64,000 nucleotides of DNA, taken from positions 992,001-1,056,000 of the forward strand of contig CAVSQX010000001.1 in NCBI GenBank assembly GCA_963730225.1, in the 5' to 3' direction. Below, in pieces: positions 1 to 9,347 of this stretch. The notes beneath the pieces are model-generated. The model was not told the origin of the DNA and made no database searches. It saw only the letters and a program-made list of their open reading frames with translations. The stretch is from CAVSQX01 sp963730225. GTDB lineage: Bacteria; Planctomycetota; Phycisphaerae; Tepidisphaerales; Tepidisphaeraceae. A program made the position numbers and the translations under genes. Every line of letters begins with the position of its first letter. Position 1 is the first letter of the stretch.

Positions 1-989
1 ACGCACATTCTCCCGACTGATCCGCCGCCGCTGCGGCGGCCCGGAGTGGAGTTGGGGCTTCGCTACACGCCGCTCGACAGCGCCGGGCTGTACTTTCCGG
101 GCGGCAAGGCGGCGTATCCGTCGAGTCTCATCATGCTGGCGGTTCCCGCCCAGGTGGCGGGAGTGAAGAAGATCGTGGTCTGCACGCCGCCCAGCAAATA
201 TGGCCGCAGCGATCTGGTCCTGGCGGCTTGTCATGAGTTGGAATTGCGGCACGTTTTTGCGCCGGCGGAGCGGCGGCGATCGCGGCGATGGCCTTTGGCA
301 CTTCGACTATTCCGGCGGTCGATAAAATCCTCGGACCCGGCAATATTTACGTGCAATTGGCCAAGCGCGCGCTGGCCGGCGCTGTTGGTATTGACGGATT
401 TCTGGGCCCCAGCGAGATTCTCACGGTCGCCGACGACAGCGCTGTTCCGTCCTTCATCGCGGCCGATCTGCTCGCGCAGGCCGAGCACGATCCGGGAAGC
501 TGTTTTCTGCTCACGACATCGCGGCGCATCGCCGAGCAAGTCGGGGCTGAAATCTCCGCCCAACTCCCCCACCGCCAACGGGCCGACGCCATCGGCAAAG
601 CTCTGGCGAGCCACAGCGCCATTGTCCACGATCGGTCGATGGAAAATCTGATCTTGCTGGCCAATCGTTTCGCGGCCGAGCACGTGAATCTCCAGGTGAA
701 AAATCCGAAAGAGATTTTGAATTCGCTCGTTCACGCCGGCGCGATTTTCGTCGGCCCCTATTCCCCCGTAGCCGCCGGGGACTACGTTGCCGGCCCCAGC
801 CACTGTTTGCCGACGAACACCACCGCCCGCTTTTCCAGCGGAGTGAGCGTCTATGAATTCCTGAAGCGCAGCAGCATGGTCAGATACGAGCCAGCCGGTT
901 TGGCGGCTGACGCCGCCGCCATCGAAGCTCTGGCGGAAGCCGAGCATCTCGATGCCCACGCGGCCAGCGTCGAGATTCGAGAAAAGTAG
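1..989 (+). CDS. hisD: Histidinol dehydrogenase, 5' truncated and frame-disrupted
   Basis: HisD oxidises L-histidinol to L-histidine with two NAD+, the last step of histidine synthesis, in the cytoplasm. The beginning lies outside the window. The first half, in frame 1, shows YTPLDSAGLYFPGGKAAYPS. After about position 258 the family sequence continues in frame 3 with AGGAAAIAAMAFGTSTIP, then VDKILGPGNIYV, the AEHDPG segment (zinc and catalytic region) and AAEHVNLQ (catalytic Glu-His pair). The break lies at the T5 run 254-258; one extra T restores a single frame. Both halves are well conserved, so a sequencing error is likelier than a pseudogene. hisC follows 94 bp downstream, as in a his operon. 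Confidence 0.9.
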
Positions 990-1031
990 AAGATCGAAGA
1001 TCGCACGGAAGATAGTGCTCCGTCCTGGCTT

Positions 1032-1056
1032 TGTGCCGTCGTGCCTCCGTGCCTCG
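1032..1056. repeat. Dispersed intergenic repeat (GTGCCTCCGTGCC type), copy 1
   Basis: The short hisD-hisC gap holds a tract with the core GTGCCTCCGTGCCTC. Its reverse complement recurs just after hisC at 2154-2186. Similar tracts are, from memory, common between genes in planctomycetes and relatives. No function is known to me. Confidence 0.45.
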
Positions 1057-1083
1057 GCGCCTTATCTTTGGTACACTTCCCGC

Positions 1084-2154
1084 ATGGGCGCCAATTTCGT
1101 CCGATCGACGGTGCGCGAAATGAACGGCTACTCCCCCGGAGAGCAGCCGACGATTGGAGACCGCGTTGTCAAGCTGAACACCAACGAAAACCCGTTCCCG
1201 CCCAGTCCGCGCGTGCTGGCGGCGATTCGGGAAATCGAGGCGGAGACGCTGCGGCGATATCCCGATCCGACCGCGGGCCAATTCAGAGCGGCGGCGGCAA
1301 AATTGCTGGGGGTGTCGGCGGAGATGATTTTGGCCGGCAACGGCAGCGACGACATTCTGACGATCGCCACGCGGACTTTCGTGCCGCCGGGCGGGAGCAT
1401 CGCGTATCCGCAGCCGACGTATTCGCTTTATCCGGTCTTGTCGCAACTGCAGGAGGCGCGCGGCGTGGCCGTGGAGTGGGGAAAGGATTTTACGTTGCCG
1501 ATTGAGGCGCTGGTGGCCACCAAGGCGAATGCGGTTTTTCTGGCGAATCCGAACGCTCCGACGGGAACATTTGTTTCGCCGATGAAAGTCGGGGAACTGG
1601 CGAAGGGTTTTTCGGGAGTGGTTTTGGTGGATGAAGCGTACGTCGATTTTGCGGATGATCATTGTGTGGGATTGCTGAAAGACCGGCCCAATTTGGTCAT
1701 CACCCGCACGCTGAGCAAGGCGTATTCGCTGGCCGGGATGCGGTTCGGATATGCGGTAGCAAGTGCACCGGTTATCGCGGAGATGATGAAGGTGAAGGAT
1801 AGCTACAACACGGACGCTGTTTCCATCATTGCGGCGACGGCGGCGATTGAGGATCAGGCGTATGCGAAGTTCACCTGGGATTACATCCGCACCGAACAGC
1901 AACGGATGTCGGCGGAGTTGACGCAACTGGGTTGGACGGTGCTGCCGAGCCAGGCAAATTTCATTCTCGCCACCGTTCCCGACGGCAACGGCCGGGCGGC
2001 CTATCTGGGGCTCAAGCAGCAGGGAATTCTGGTTCGATTCTTCGACCTGCCGGGCCTGAAAGACAAGCTGCGAATTACGATCGGGCAGACGCAGGAAAAC
2101 AACGCGCTGCTGGCGGGGATCAAGGCGCTGTCGACGGCTGAGAAGGCGGCGTAA
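1084..2154 (+). CDS. hisC: Histidinol-phosphate aminotransferase
   Basis: This is a fold-type I PLP aminotransferase that converts imidazole-acetol phosphate and glutamate to histidinol phosphate. It has 356 residues, the usual length. Landmarks are the N-terminal KLNTNENPFPPSP, the ANPNAPTGT segment, the VDEAYVDF segment with the cofactor-contacting Asp and Tyr, and TRTLSKAYSLAGMRFGYA, which holds the Schiff-base lysine. The ATG at 1084 is preferred because the in-frame upstream extension is low-complexity and unlike the family. It follows hisD in the usual his order. No clear Shine-Dalgarno sequence precedes it. Confidence 0.95.
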   Translation: MGANFVRSTVREMNGYSPGEQPTIGDRVVKLNTNENPFPPSPRVLAAIREIEAETLRRYPDPTAGQFRAAAAKLLGVSAEMILAGNGSDDILTIATRTFVPPGGSIAYPQPTYSLYPVLSQLQEARGVAVEWGKDFTLPIEALVATKANAVFLANPNAPTGTFVSPMKVGELAKGFSGVVLVDEAYVDFADDHCVGLLKDRPNLVITRTLSKAYSLAGMRFGYAVASAPVIAEMMKVKDSYNTDAVSIIAATAAIEDQAYAKFTWDYIRTEQQRMSAELTQLGWTVLPSQANFILATVPDGNGRAAYLGLKQQGILVRFFDLPGLKDKLRITIGQTQENNALLAGIKALSTAEKAA

Positions 2155-2186
2155 CCACGGAGGCACGGAGAGCACGGAGAAAAAAA
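2154..2186. repeat. Dispersed intergenic repeat, inverted copy 2
   Basis: The tract CCACGGAGGCACGGAG begins at the hisC stop codon. It is an inverted relative of the tract at 1032-1056, so the two copies bracket hisC. Confidence 0.45.
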
Positions 2187-2267
2187 GAGAAAGACGAGGA
2201 TGGAGGGCGCGAGGTCGAACGGCTCGGCGCGTTTCTCTGCGTGCTCCATGTTGCCTGTCCGTTGAAT

Positions 2268-2573
2268 TCACGTCCGCGTCAGGGCATCCACCTGGGCGGC
2301 GCAAACGAAATCCTTCTCGGACAATCCGCCGACGGAATGCGTGGTGTAGTGAATCGCGCAGCGGTTGTATCCCACTTCCAGATCGGGATGATGATTTTCC
2401 CGATTGGCGATCCAGGCCACGGCGTTCACGAACGCCATCGTTTCGTAGAAATCTTCGAATTTGAATGTTTTGGAAATGCGTTTACCGTCGATTTTCCAAT
2501 CCTTCAGGTTGGCCTGAAGCTGCTTGATGCGCGGCGGATTCAAAGCCGCGCCTTTTTTTGATTCGCCTGGCAT
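2268..2573 (-). CDS. phhB: 4a-hydroxytetrahydrobiopterin dehydratase (pterin-4a-carbinolamine dehydratase)
   Basis: The product dehydrates pterin-4a-carbinolamine, recycling the cofactor of aromatic amino-acid hydroxylases. In bacteria without such hydroxylases it may serve pterin or molybdopterin metabolism. It has 101 residues, typical for this one-domain family. The signature ENHHPDLEVGYN carries the catalytic His pair, and YTTHSVGGLSEKD follows near the C-terminus. The ATG at 2573 has GGAGG five bases upstream. It is the last gene of the minus-strand operon that starts near 5581. Confidence 0.92.
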   Translation of the reverse strand: MPGESKKGAALNPPRIKQLQANLKDWKIDGKRISKTFKFEDFYETMAFVNAVAWIANRENHHPDLEVGYNRCAIHYTTHSVGGLSEKDFVCAAQVDALTRT

Positions 2574-2605
2574 AAATGCCTCCCGTCGTTTTGCTGTGTC
2601 ACTGA

Positions 2606-4141
2606 TTACGCATCGGCGGCCGCGGAATCTTCGTTGCGAATCACCATGGTTCCCGCGGCGATGTCGGCGCTGCGTTGCCGAAGGGGCGTGATCAGCACCA
2701 GTCCCAGCGGAAACCAGGTCAGATCGATCACGCGAAGGAGATTTCGAATCAGCAACTGGCTGCCTCGGGGCTGTTGCCCATCCAGGGTCACCGTTCGCAA
2801 GCCGAAAATCCACTTGCCGATCGTGCGGGCCCAAATTAATTCGCAGAGAGTGGTATGCAGCAGATAGGCGGCCGAGGCCAGGCACAGGGCCAGCACCGGG
2901 CCGGGGCGCTGGAGCTGCTCGGTCGGATCCTGCATCAGATCGAGCCGAAACCAGAGGACCATCAAAGTAATGAGCACGGGGAGCAGATCGACCAATCCCG
3001 CGGCCAGGCGAGGAACGATCGGGGCCGGCGCGGGCGGTGGACGGGTGCTGGGTGTTCCGCGCCGCTTCTGTTCCACTCGGCGATAGATGGTGGCCACGAC
3101 CGAAAACGCCAAGGCGGCCACCATGGTTCCATCCATCCACAATTCCAGTTCGGATTGCGGCAGCTGAGCCATTGACACGGCGGCTGCGGGTCCAACCGCG
3201 CTGCCGTCGGGGTGAAATTCCTGTTGATACAACTCTCCGCGACAGACGCCGATCAGAAAAAGCGAACTGCCGTTGGTGGCGATCGCCGGCGGAGAATCAA
3301 AATCGGCATTGCCCACCGGCGTCAGCGCCAGCGGCTTTTCAGCAACCGCCGGCAGATAAATCCAGCCCGCGTGCTTGCCGTCGCTGAGCCACAACAGTGG
3401 CTGGCCCGAGACGTTCAGCAGATCGAAATCGCCGAGGCGGCGGTCGTGAGGAGGAGTTATCGTAGTGACATCGTCCCAGCGCCGATCGCTCAGCCGTACA
3501 ACACGCACCAATCCGCTGCCCAGCTCAGCGGCGACGATCGGCTGGCCATCGAGGATCGCCACGGAAATCTGCGCTGAGGTTGGGACAATCAAATCGTCTG
3601 GCAACTGGTCGATGGGGACCCATCGGCCGGCTATTTCGTGAAACAGCACGAGCTTGGTCGGCAAGACGCGCCCGTCGACGATCGGCGTGGGCTGGGCGCT
3701 CTGTGTGGCCGCCGCCTGGGTCGCGGCGGTCAAACCGCCCTGAATATCGGCGATGGCCCACAGTTCCTGTCCGTCATCGGCGATCGCGCGAATTCGGCCG
3801 TGGGCCGGAAGCGGTGTGCCGGTGGCGGTGCCCTGCCCGCTCCAGACGAGCATCCATTGTCCGCTGCTGAGCAGAACCGCCAACTGCGAGCCCCGGCTGG
3901 CCAGGGCCGTGGCCCGCGCTGGGATGGTGATCAGGGGTCTCCATCTCTGATTGGGTCCGGTTTGGCGGAAGATGATTTCGGTCTGATCTTGCGGCCCCTG
4001 CTCGGTGGGCTGCACGGCGACGTGCGCCACCCACAGCCGATCGGAGTTGGCGTGAGCGAGCACGTCGCGCACGGCATCGGCAAAGCCGGGGGCGGCCAAG
4101 GCTAACAGCAGAAGGATTGACGCAGTCGCGATTCGAGTCAT
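2606..4141 (-). CDS. Secreted-domain protein with C-terminal RDD membrane domain
   Basis: A 511-residue protein begins with a signal peptide (MTRIATASILLLLALAAPGFA). A long repetitive beta-rich region follows (about 25-320), with WRPLI, LWAIAD and LLWLSDG blocks suggesting a propeller. A membrane segment lies near 325-345. The C-terminus (about 365-500) is an RDD domain with the APIVPRLAAGLVDLLP entry helix and GKWIFGLRTVTLDG. RDD domains are membrane modules of mostly unknown role; some are linked to ion transport. Its ATG overlaps the upstream stop codon (ATGA at 4138-4141), implying translational coupling. The substrate is unknown. Confidence 0.75.
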   Translation of the reverse strand: MTRIATASILLLLALAAPGFADAVRDVLAHANSDRLWVAHVAVQPTEQGPQDQTEIIFRQTGPNQRWRPLITIPARATALASRGSQLAVLLSSGQWMLVWSGQGTATGTPLPAHGRIRAIADDGQELWAIADIQGGLTAATQAAATQSAQPTPIVDGRVLPTKLVLFHEIAGRWVPIDQLPDDLIVPTSAQISVAILDGQPIVAAELGSGLVRVVRLSDRRWDDVTTITPPHDRRLGDFDLLNVSGQPLLWLSDGKHAGWIYLPAVAEKPLALTPVGNADFDSPPAIATNGSSLFLIGVCRGELYQQEFHPDGSAVGPAAAVSMAQLPQSELELWMDGTMVAALAFSVVATIYRRVEQKRRGTPSTRPPPAPAPIVPRLAAGLVDLLPVLITLMVLWFRLDLMQDPTEQLQRPGPVLALCLASAAYLLHTTLCELIWARTIGKWIFGLRTVTLDGQQPRGSQLLIRNLLRVIDLTWFPLGLVLITPLRQRSADIAAGTMVIRNEDSAAADA

Positions 4142-5061
4142 GGATGCGCACCGGAATCGGGCCCGCAGTTTTTGTCGATTTGGTTCACCTGCTTCGTGTC
4201 GGGCTCAGGGCGATTGAAATCGGTTGACCGCGGATGACCGTGCCGCCGGAGGGCATAATTATCGCTGAACCAGAAGGAAATGCTGGACCCGTCGTCGGGA
4301 AATTGCAAATCATAGCGGCTGGCGATCCGCGGCCATTGAGCTTTGGGCAAATCGGGAACATCCAACGAAACATCTCCGCTGAGCCGGGCGGCCAGAACGA
4401 TGCGGCCGTTTTCGTCGAAGAGCCGAACCAATCTGGGCAGCAGCGTGGCACGGTCGTACCAGATTTCCTTGACCGCGATCAGCCGATCGACTCCGCGCAC
4501 AATCCAGGTGAATTCATAGGCGTCCTGGTCGTTGTCGAATTTCATAACGGGCATGGGTGCGGCGAGGAAATTGCTGTCGAAAAAGCTGATCCCCAGAACT
4601 TGCAGGACCATGTCGGGGGAGATCGGCATGGATTCGCAGCCGGGTTTGCCGAGGTTGGCGTAGTGGCCCCACCAGGTGGTGTCCACGTCGCCGCCGAGCT
4701 TGAGCCAGAATTCGCTGTCGTTGGACCCGAGCGCGAAAACTTCGCCGACGAGGTCCTTGGTTCCCCGCAGCAGAAGCGATTGCGGCCGGCTGAACAAGAG
4801 CGTTCCATCGCCGGAGAGGCTGGTGGATCGATGATGGGAGTCGTCGACCAGCGTGGCTTTGAATTCCAGAAGGGCCCAGAGGCTGGGGATTTTGCCGCTG
4901 TTCTGGTTGATGTCGGCGGCGACTTTCCACATCGGGTCGGTCGGGCCGTTGTAATATTGCGTGACGGGCGGAGTCGGATGACAGCCGAGCGGCCCCAATG
5001 CGAGGCAGACGCCGGATAGCGCCGTAATCGCAACGGCCAGGGACGGCCTACAGTTCTTCAT
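4138..5061 (-). CDS. Putative exported lipoprotein, LolA/LolB-like size
   Basis: A 307-residue protein with a hydrophobic N-terminus (about 1-27) ending in LGPLGC. This resembles a lipobox but has Pro at -3, so lipidation is uncertain. The mature part is mixed alpha/beta, with LLLRGTKDLVGEVFALGSND, FWLKLGGDVDTTWWGHY and YDRATLLPRLVRLFDENG. That pattern is reminiscent of lipoprotein-carrier (LolA-like) folds in planctomycetes, but I see no diagnostic motif. Its start overlaps the end of the zinc-ribbon gene by 14 bases and its stop overlaps the RDD gene, so it lies mid-operon. Confidence 0.6.
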   Translation of the reverse strand: MKNCRPSLAVAITALSGVCLALGPLGCHPTPPVTQYYNGPTDPMWKVAADINQNSGKIPSLWALLEFKATLVDDSHHRSTSLSGDGTLLFSRPQSLLLRGTKDLVGEVFALGSNDSEFWLKLGGDVDTTWWGHYANLGKPGCESMPISPDMVLQVLGISFFDSNFLAAPMPVMKFDNDQDAYEFTWIVRGVDRLIAVKEIWYDRATLLPRLVRLFDENGRIVLAARLSGDVSLDVPDLPKAQWPRIASRYDLQFPDDGSSISFWFSDNYALRRHGHPRSTDFNRPEPDTKQVNQIDKNCGPDSGAHP

Positions 5062-5581
5062 TGAGAATCTCGCCCAACTGCTGACTCACTTCCAACACCT
5101 GTTGCTCGCTGAGCCGGGGGTTCAGCAGCTCCAGGCGGTTTTCGGTTCCCTTGAGTCGGACGGTCCAGATTTCTTTCCCGTCCATCTCGCCGCTGGTTTC
5201 GTAAAGAAGCATTCGCTTTCGCATCAGGATCAGTCCAAGTACGAAACGGAAGTTCAGTTTGGCCGATTCCTCGGCGGCGCCCAATCGCTCGAACAGCTCG
5301 CAAAGCACCTGATCGTCGACGAAGATTTTCTTCTTGGCTTCGTGCTGCGGGATGACGGTTTGCCAGAACGCCAGCAAGTTGCTCCGATCGAAAGTCGTCC
5401 AGCATTCCAGAGCGATGTCGAGGCGCTCGAAGCCGATCGGCGTTTCGCGCAAAGCGGCGACGATTTTGGTCCCGGCGGGCAAATCCTGGCCGCAGACGGA
5501 ACATTTCCCGCCGGGTCGGCCGACTTCGTATTCTGTGGATTTGGCGGAATTGGGCCTTGAACCTGCCGTGGTGGTGCTCAT
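5048..5581 (-). CDS. Zinc-ribbon conserved protein
   Basis: A 177-residue cytoplasmic protein with a short N-terminal zinc-ribbon half-site, CSVCGQDLPAG (about residues 27-37). A domain rich in charged and aromatic residues follows (FERLDIALECW, LCELFERLGAAEESAK, RLELLNPRLSEQQVLEVSQQ). The ATG at 5581 was chosen because GGAGG lies seven bases upstream; an ATG 33 bases further out lacks one. It is the first gene of the operon and is divergent from pdxH. I do not recognise a named family beyond a planctomycete-type conserved hypothetical. Confidence 0.65.
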   Translation of the reverse strand: MSTTTAGSRPNSAKSTEYEVGRPGGKCSVCGQDLPAGTKIVAALRETPIGFERLDIALECWTTFDRSNLLAFWQTVIPQHEAKKKIFVDDQVLCELFERLGAAEESAKLNFRFVLGLILMRKRMLLYETSGEMDGKEIWTVRLKGTENRLELLNPRLSEQQVLEVSQQLGEILNEEL

Positions 5582-5696
5582 GCGATATCCTCCATGAAAG
5601 CAACGGCTCAACATTGTGTGGGTTTTGCGGCTCTTGGCAACGGGTGGGCGGGCTAATCAATTGACATCGCCGGCTCCGAGACGCAAACATGATCCC

Positions 5697-6350
5697 ATGC
5701 GAAAAGCGAAGTTGCCGCCGCCGGCCCAGTTGCGAGAGGAATACGGCATCGGCGAGCTATTGGAAGATCGGATCGATTCCGACGCGATTCGGCAGTTCAG
5801 CCGGTGGTTTAGCGATGCCCAAGGGGCGGGGCTGCGCGAGCCCAACGGTATGGTGCTGGCCACCGCCGACCCTGCGGGCAGGCCGTCGGCGCGGGTCGTG
5901 TTGCTGAAGGGAATCGACGGGCGCGGGTTGACTTTTTTCACCAATTACCAGAGCCGAAAGGGCCGAGAGCTCGCGGACAATCCGCAGGCTTGTCTGGTGT
6001 TTTACTGGGAAGCGCTGGAACGACAGGTGCGGATTGAAGGAAGGGTTGTGAAAGTAAGCCGAGCGGAAACGGCGGCGTATTTTCGCACTCGGCCGCGCAC
6101 GTCGCAGATCGGTGCGTGGGTGTCGAATCAGAGCGGTGTCATTGCATCGCGCCGGGAATTGCTCGACAAAGCGGTCGAGTTACAGACAGGATTTGGCAAC
6201 GAGCCGATTCCTGCGCCGAGACACTGGGGCGGATACCGTCTGATTCCGCAAACGATCGAGTTGTGGCAGGGCCGGCCGAGCCGATTGCACGATCGCATTC
6301 TCTACACTCGCCGTGGCCGGGGATGGAAGATCCAGCGATTGGCGCCGTAG
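5697..6350 (+). CDS. pdxH: Pyridoxamine 5'-phosphate oxidase
   Basis: PdxH is an FMN enzyme oxidising pyridoxine or pyridoxamine 5'-phosphate to pyridoxal 5'-phosphate. The 217 residues match the usual length. Diagnostic segments are LREPNGMVLATADPAGRPSARVVLLKGID, FFTNYQSRKGRELADNP, FYWEALERQVRIEG, RPRTSQIGAWVSNQSGV and, at the C-terminus, HWGGYRLIPQTIELWQG followed by RLHDR. The ATG at 5697 starts close to where the family starts. It is transcribed alone, divergent from the zinc-ribbon operon. Confidence 0.95.
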   Translation: MRKAKLPPPAQLREEYGIGELLEDRIDSDAIRQFSRWFSDAQGAGLREPNGMVLATADPAGRPSARVVLLKGIDGRGLTFFTNYQSRKGRELADNPQACLVFYWEALERQVRIEGRVVKVSRAETAAYFRTRPRTSQIGAWVSNQSGVIASRRELLDKAVELQTGFGNEPIPAPRHWGGYRLIPQTIELWQGRPSRLHDRILYTRRGRGWKIQRLAP

Positions 6351-6352
6351 CT

Positions 6353-7630
6353 TCAGGTGAATCGTCGCACTAGCGCGATGGTTGCCACTCCGACGCCGAC
6401 ACGCACGCTGACGATAGTCATCGCCGCGCCCGTCGCACCCCATACCGGGATAAGCAGCACACCCCCAACGGTAACCATACCCAAGCCCACCGCCGTCAAC
6501 ACGGTGGTTTGTCTGGGCCGAACGAAATTCAACAACGCTGTGGGCAACGGTGTGAAAACCAGGTTGAAAAGCGTGCCCAGAATCAAAATCTGGAACGGCA
6601 CGACGGAATCGTGAAATTTATGCCCCAGAATAATCCGCACGAACGGCCCGCCGGCCAGCCACGCGACGGCGGCGGCGATCGCGCCAGCGGGAATCGCCAG
6701 CGCCAGATACTGCCGCTGGAGATGTCGAAACTCCCCGGCGGCGTGTGACGGAGCGATTTTCGGCGCAACGACCGTCTGCACGATGCTGTTGAATGAGTCG
6801 GGGATCATCGCCAGCGTGAGCGCGCCGGCGTAGATGCCGACTTCGGCAGTTCCGCGAAACCAGTTGAGCAGAAAAATATCGAGCCGCTCGTAGATCGCGC
6901 CCATCATCAGCGCGGCCACGAGCCATTTGCTGTAGTGCAGAATCGCGATCAGATTTCGCCGGTGCGGCAATCGCGGCCGCAGCACATCGGCCGGCAAAAG
7001 AATCACCGCGACGGCATAGGCGACATACGGAGCGGCGACGTAAACCATGATCGCCGTCGAAGGGCCCAGCATGTAAAACCGCATCAAGACCGCCACGGCG
7101 GCCGTACGGCCGATCTGCCACACCGCGTCGATCGCCAAAAACGGCAGAAATTGCTGGCTCACCTGAAAATATCCCAGTGCAGAGCGAAGCAGCAGATCAC
7201 CCAGGATTCCGGCCGCCATCAGCAGAACCAATCGGTGATAATGCGAAGTTGGCCCGAAGACGATTTTGGAAATCGTCCACGGCACGGCGGCGCTGACAGC
7301 AATCGCTGTGATCCCCAGGGCGACGCGCAGCCAGAACGCGCTTCGGATCACATCCATCGCTCGATTGCGATCGCCGCGCAGATGCAGCGGGGCGTCGCGC
7401 ATCACGGCCATGTCCAGCGGATCGGCAAAACAATCCGTGAAAAGACGGATTGCGTTTTGGCAAAGGGCGTATGTGGCCAGCCGCAGCGGGCCGAGCCGCC
7501 GGGCGATGGCCAGCGTCGCCAGGAACCAAATCCCCAGCAGCCCCGATCGGATGAGCGTAACTGCCAGCATTTGCCGCCGGGGAAGCGCCGCGACTTGCGT
7601 TTCCGGAGCGTTGGTGTTTGGCATAGTCAT
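6353..7630 (-). CDS. MOP-superfamily polysaccharide flippase (Wzx-like)
   Basis: A 425-residue integral membrane protein with about twelve hydrophobic segments. Its pattern matches the oligosaccharide flippase family: N-terminal LIRSGLLGIWFLATLAIARRLGP, the central HYSKWLVAALMMGAIYERLDIFLLNWF, and GIYAGALTLAMIPDSFNSIVQTVVAPKI. Such proteins move lipid-linked oligosaccharides across the inner membrane. No glycosyltransferase genes adjoin it. A second, unrelated-looking flippase lies at 15484. Two possible ATG starts (7630, 7624) exist, neither with a good Shine-Dalgarno sequence. Confidence 0.8.
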   Translation of the reverse strand: MTMPNTNAPETQVAALPRRQMLAVTLIRSGLLGIWFLATLAIARRLGPLRLATYALCQNAIRLFTDCFADPLDMAVMRDAPLHLRGDRNRAMDVIRSAFWLRVALGITAIAVSAAVPWTISKIVFGPTSHYHRLVLLMAAGILGDLLLRSALGYFQVSQQFLPFLAIDAVWQIGRTAAVAVLMRFYMLGPSTAIMVYVAAPYVAYAVAVILLPADVLRPRLPHRRNLIAILHYSKWLVAALMMGAIYERLDIFLLNWFRGTAEVGIYAGALTLAMIPDSFNSIVQTVVAPKIAPSHAAGEFRHLQRQYLALAIPAGAIAAAVAWLAGGPFVRIILGHKFHDSVVPFQILILGTLFNLVFTPLPTALLNFVRPRQTTVLTAVGLGMVTVGGVLLIPVWGATGAAMTIVSVRVGVGVATIALVRRFT

Positions 7631-7748
7631 GAAAAGTCGGATCGCCGACGCCGTGTTTTACGCGGCTCTTGTGTCTGAGCCAATATCTCATACGCTGGAG
7701 GCGAATCGCAAACGTGGAAACGCGAAGGTTCGGGGAATCGGAGACTTT

Positions 7749-8711
7749 ATGCGCATCATGAAATGGATATCGGTTTTGGCAACGCCGCTGCTTCTGGCTT
7801 GGCCGCAAACGGCCCGGGCCTGGAATGCGACCGGACATGAAACGGTCGCACTAATTGCCTATGATCAGCTCACCGCCGATCAGAAAAAATATTTCGATGG
7901 AATCTTGGAAAATCATCAGCAGCGCGATGAGTTCATCCTCACGGCGCTTCAACCGGGAGACGATCGGCAAACCTTTCTGTTCATCGCCTCGGCCACCTGG
8001 CCCGACCTGGTGCGAAACCCGCTGAACGGCCTGTCGCGTACGGAGAACCATCCCGCATGGCACTACGTCGATTATCCCTACGATCTCGACGGCAAAACCG
8101 GCCCGCAGCCGGTCGAGCAATGGGACGGCAAAAGCGACCCGGCGAATCTTTTGCAGGCGATGCAAAAAGTGGTTCCGGAATTCAACAATCCGAAAACCAC
8201 GGCCGCCCGGCGGGCGATCGATCTGTGCTGGATTTTGCATCTGGTCGGCGACATTCATCAACCCCTGCACGCGACGAGTCTTTATTCCAACACCTATCCC
8301 GACGGCGATCGGGGCGGAAATATGGAGATGGTGCTGGTGAACAATCAGCCCATGGTTTTGCACGCATTCTGGGATGACCTGGAAGGAACCGATGTTCACC
8401 TGGTTCAGATTCGGGCCATCGCCGATCGGATCGAACAAGAGCATCCCGCCGACGAATTGAAGGCGGAATTGGCCAAGACCGACGTGAAGGAATGGGCTCT
8501 TGAGAGTTTGGCAGAGGCCAAATCGAAAGTGTATGACAACGGTAACATACCCGGAATGCCGCGGGATTTGGCGCAGCAGAGCCCCGACGCGGTGCCGTCA
8601 TTGTCGGATGCTTACCAGACGGAAGCGCACAAGACGGCCGATATGCGCGTTGCCGAAGCGGGCTACCGGTTGGCGGCGCTGCTGCAACGATTGACGGCCA
8701 AGTCGCCGTGA
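7749..8711 (+). CDS. Exported S1/P1-type zinc nuclease
   Basis: A 320-residue protein with a signal peptide (MRIMKWISVLATPLLLAWPQTARA). Predicted cleavage leaves Trp as the mature N-terminus (WNATGHE), as needed by S1/P1 enzymes, where Trp1 binds zinc. Other expected ligands are visible: the His of NATGHE, the Asp of ATWPD, the His of AWHYVDYP, HLVGDIHQPLHA with two His and an Asp, and HAFWDDLEG. These enzymes cut single-stranded nucleic acids and 3'-mononucleotides, probably for phosphate or nucleoside scavenging in the periplasm. It ends 7 bp from the convergent PDZ-like gene. Confidence 0.92.
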   Translation: MRIMKWISVLATPLLLAWPQTARAWNATGHETVALIAYDQLTADQKKYFDGILENHQQRDEFILTALQPGDDRQTFLFIASATWPDLVRNPLNGLSRTENHPAWHYVDYPYDLDGKTGPQPVEQWDGKSDPANLLQAMQKVVPEFNNPKTTAARRAIDLCWILHLVGDIHQPLHATSLYSNTYPDGDRGGNMEMVLVNNQPMVLHAFWDDLEGTDVHLVQIRAIADRIEQEHPADELKAELAKTDVKEWALESLAEAKSKVYDNGNIPGMPRDLAQQSPDAVPSLSDAYQTEAHKTADMRVAEAGYRLAALLQRLTAKSP

Positions 8712-8718
8712 GAGCGAT

Positions 8719-9276
8719 TCAGTGCGTCGGAACGCTTTGCGGCGGATTCGGAATCGAGTTGGTCAATTGCCCCGGAGCAGCTCCGGTCACCGTCGTGCCG
8801 GGGGCGGTAAAGAGATTGGGATGGGCGGCTGTCATAGCCGTGTCGGGACTGATCGTTAATTCCTGCCCGTTTCGTAGAACGACCAATGGCTCGTTGCGCA
8901 TGTACGATTCGTAGACCAGCGACTTGGCCAGCTCGGCATCGTTGTTCATGTCGCGCACTCGCATTTGTCCGACCTGGACGATTTCGTCGCCCTTGAGCAG
9001 ACCGTAGGCGGTGGCCATCGGCCCGGTGGGAATGATGGCTTTGATGGTCAGGCCGTGCAGTTGTCCGCCGGCATCGGATTCTTCCAGTGCGATGGAATCC
9101 TCCACGCGCATTCCGTTGGCGTCCTGGCTGGATAACTGCTGGGCTTGCGATTGGGCCGTGCTGCCGGCGCTGAGGACGGCGGGGATATACCCTTGCCCGT
9201 GAGGTTGCCAGAAAGCGACAACCAGAATGATGGCGACGGCGATGAGGATGCTGAGAAGTCCAATACCGGCTCTCAT
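8719..9276 (-). CDS. Membrane-anchored PDZ-like protein
   Basis: A protein of about 185 residues with one N-terminal membrane helix (GIGLLSILIAVAIILVVAFW). A periplasmic part has PDZ-like features: GLTIKAIIPTGPMATAYGLLKGDEIVQVGQMRVRDMN matches the usual carboxylate-binding-loop and GD-x-I order. The tail is Pro/Thr-rich. An alternative start lies at 9288. It lies about 60-70 bp after the RnfD-like gene on the same strand and may be the last gene of that operon. No protease domain is present. Confidence 0.6.
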   Translation of the reverse strand: MRAGIGLLSILIAVAIILVVAFWQPHGQGYIPAVLSAGSTAQSQAQQLSSQDANGMRVEDSIALEESDAGGQLHGLTIKAIIPTGPMATAYGLLKGDEIVQVGQMRVRDMNNDAELAKSLVYESYMRNEPLVVLRNGQELTISPDTAMTAAHPNLFTAPGTTVTGAAPGQLTNSIPNPPQSVPTH

Positions 9277-9347
9277 ATCGGCCTCCACGCGAAGGATGAC
9301 GGAGACGAAACAATGATCTTACGACCTGTTTTGCAGTAATTCAAAGC

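Noticed and set aside
254..258. Programmed frameshift in hisD
   Set aside because: The codons CAC GTT TTT do not give an in-phase X-XXY-YYZ heptamer and HisD is not known to be recoded; a read error is simpler.
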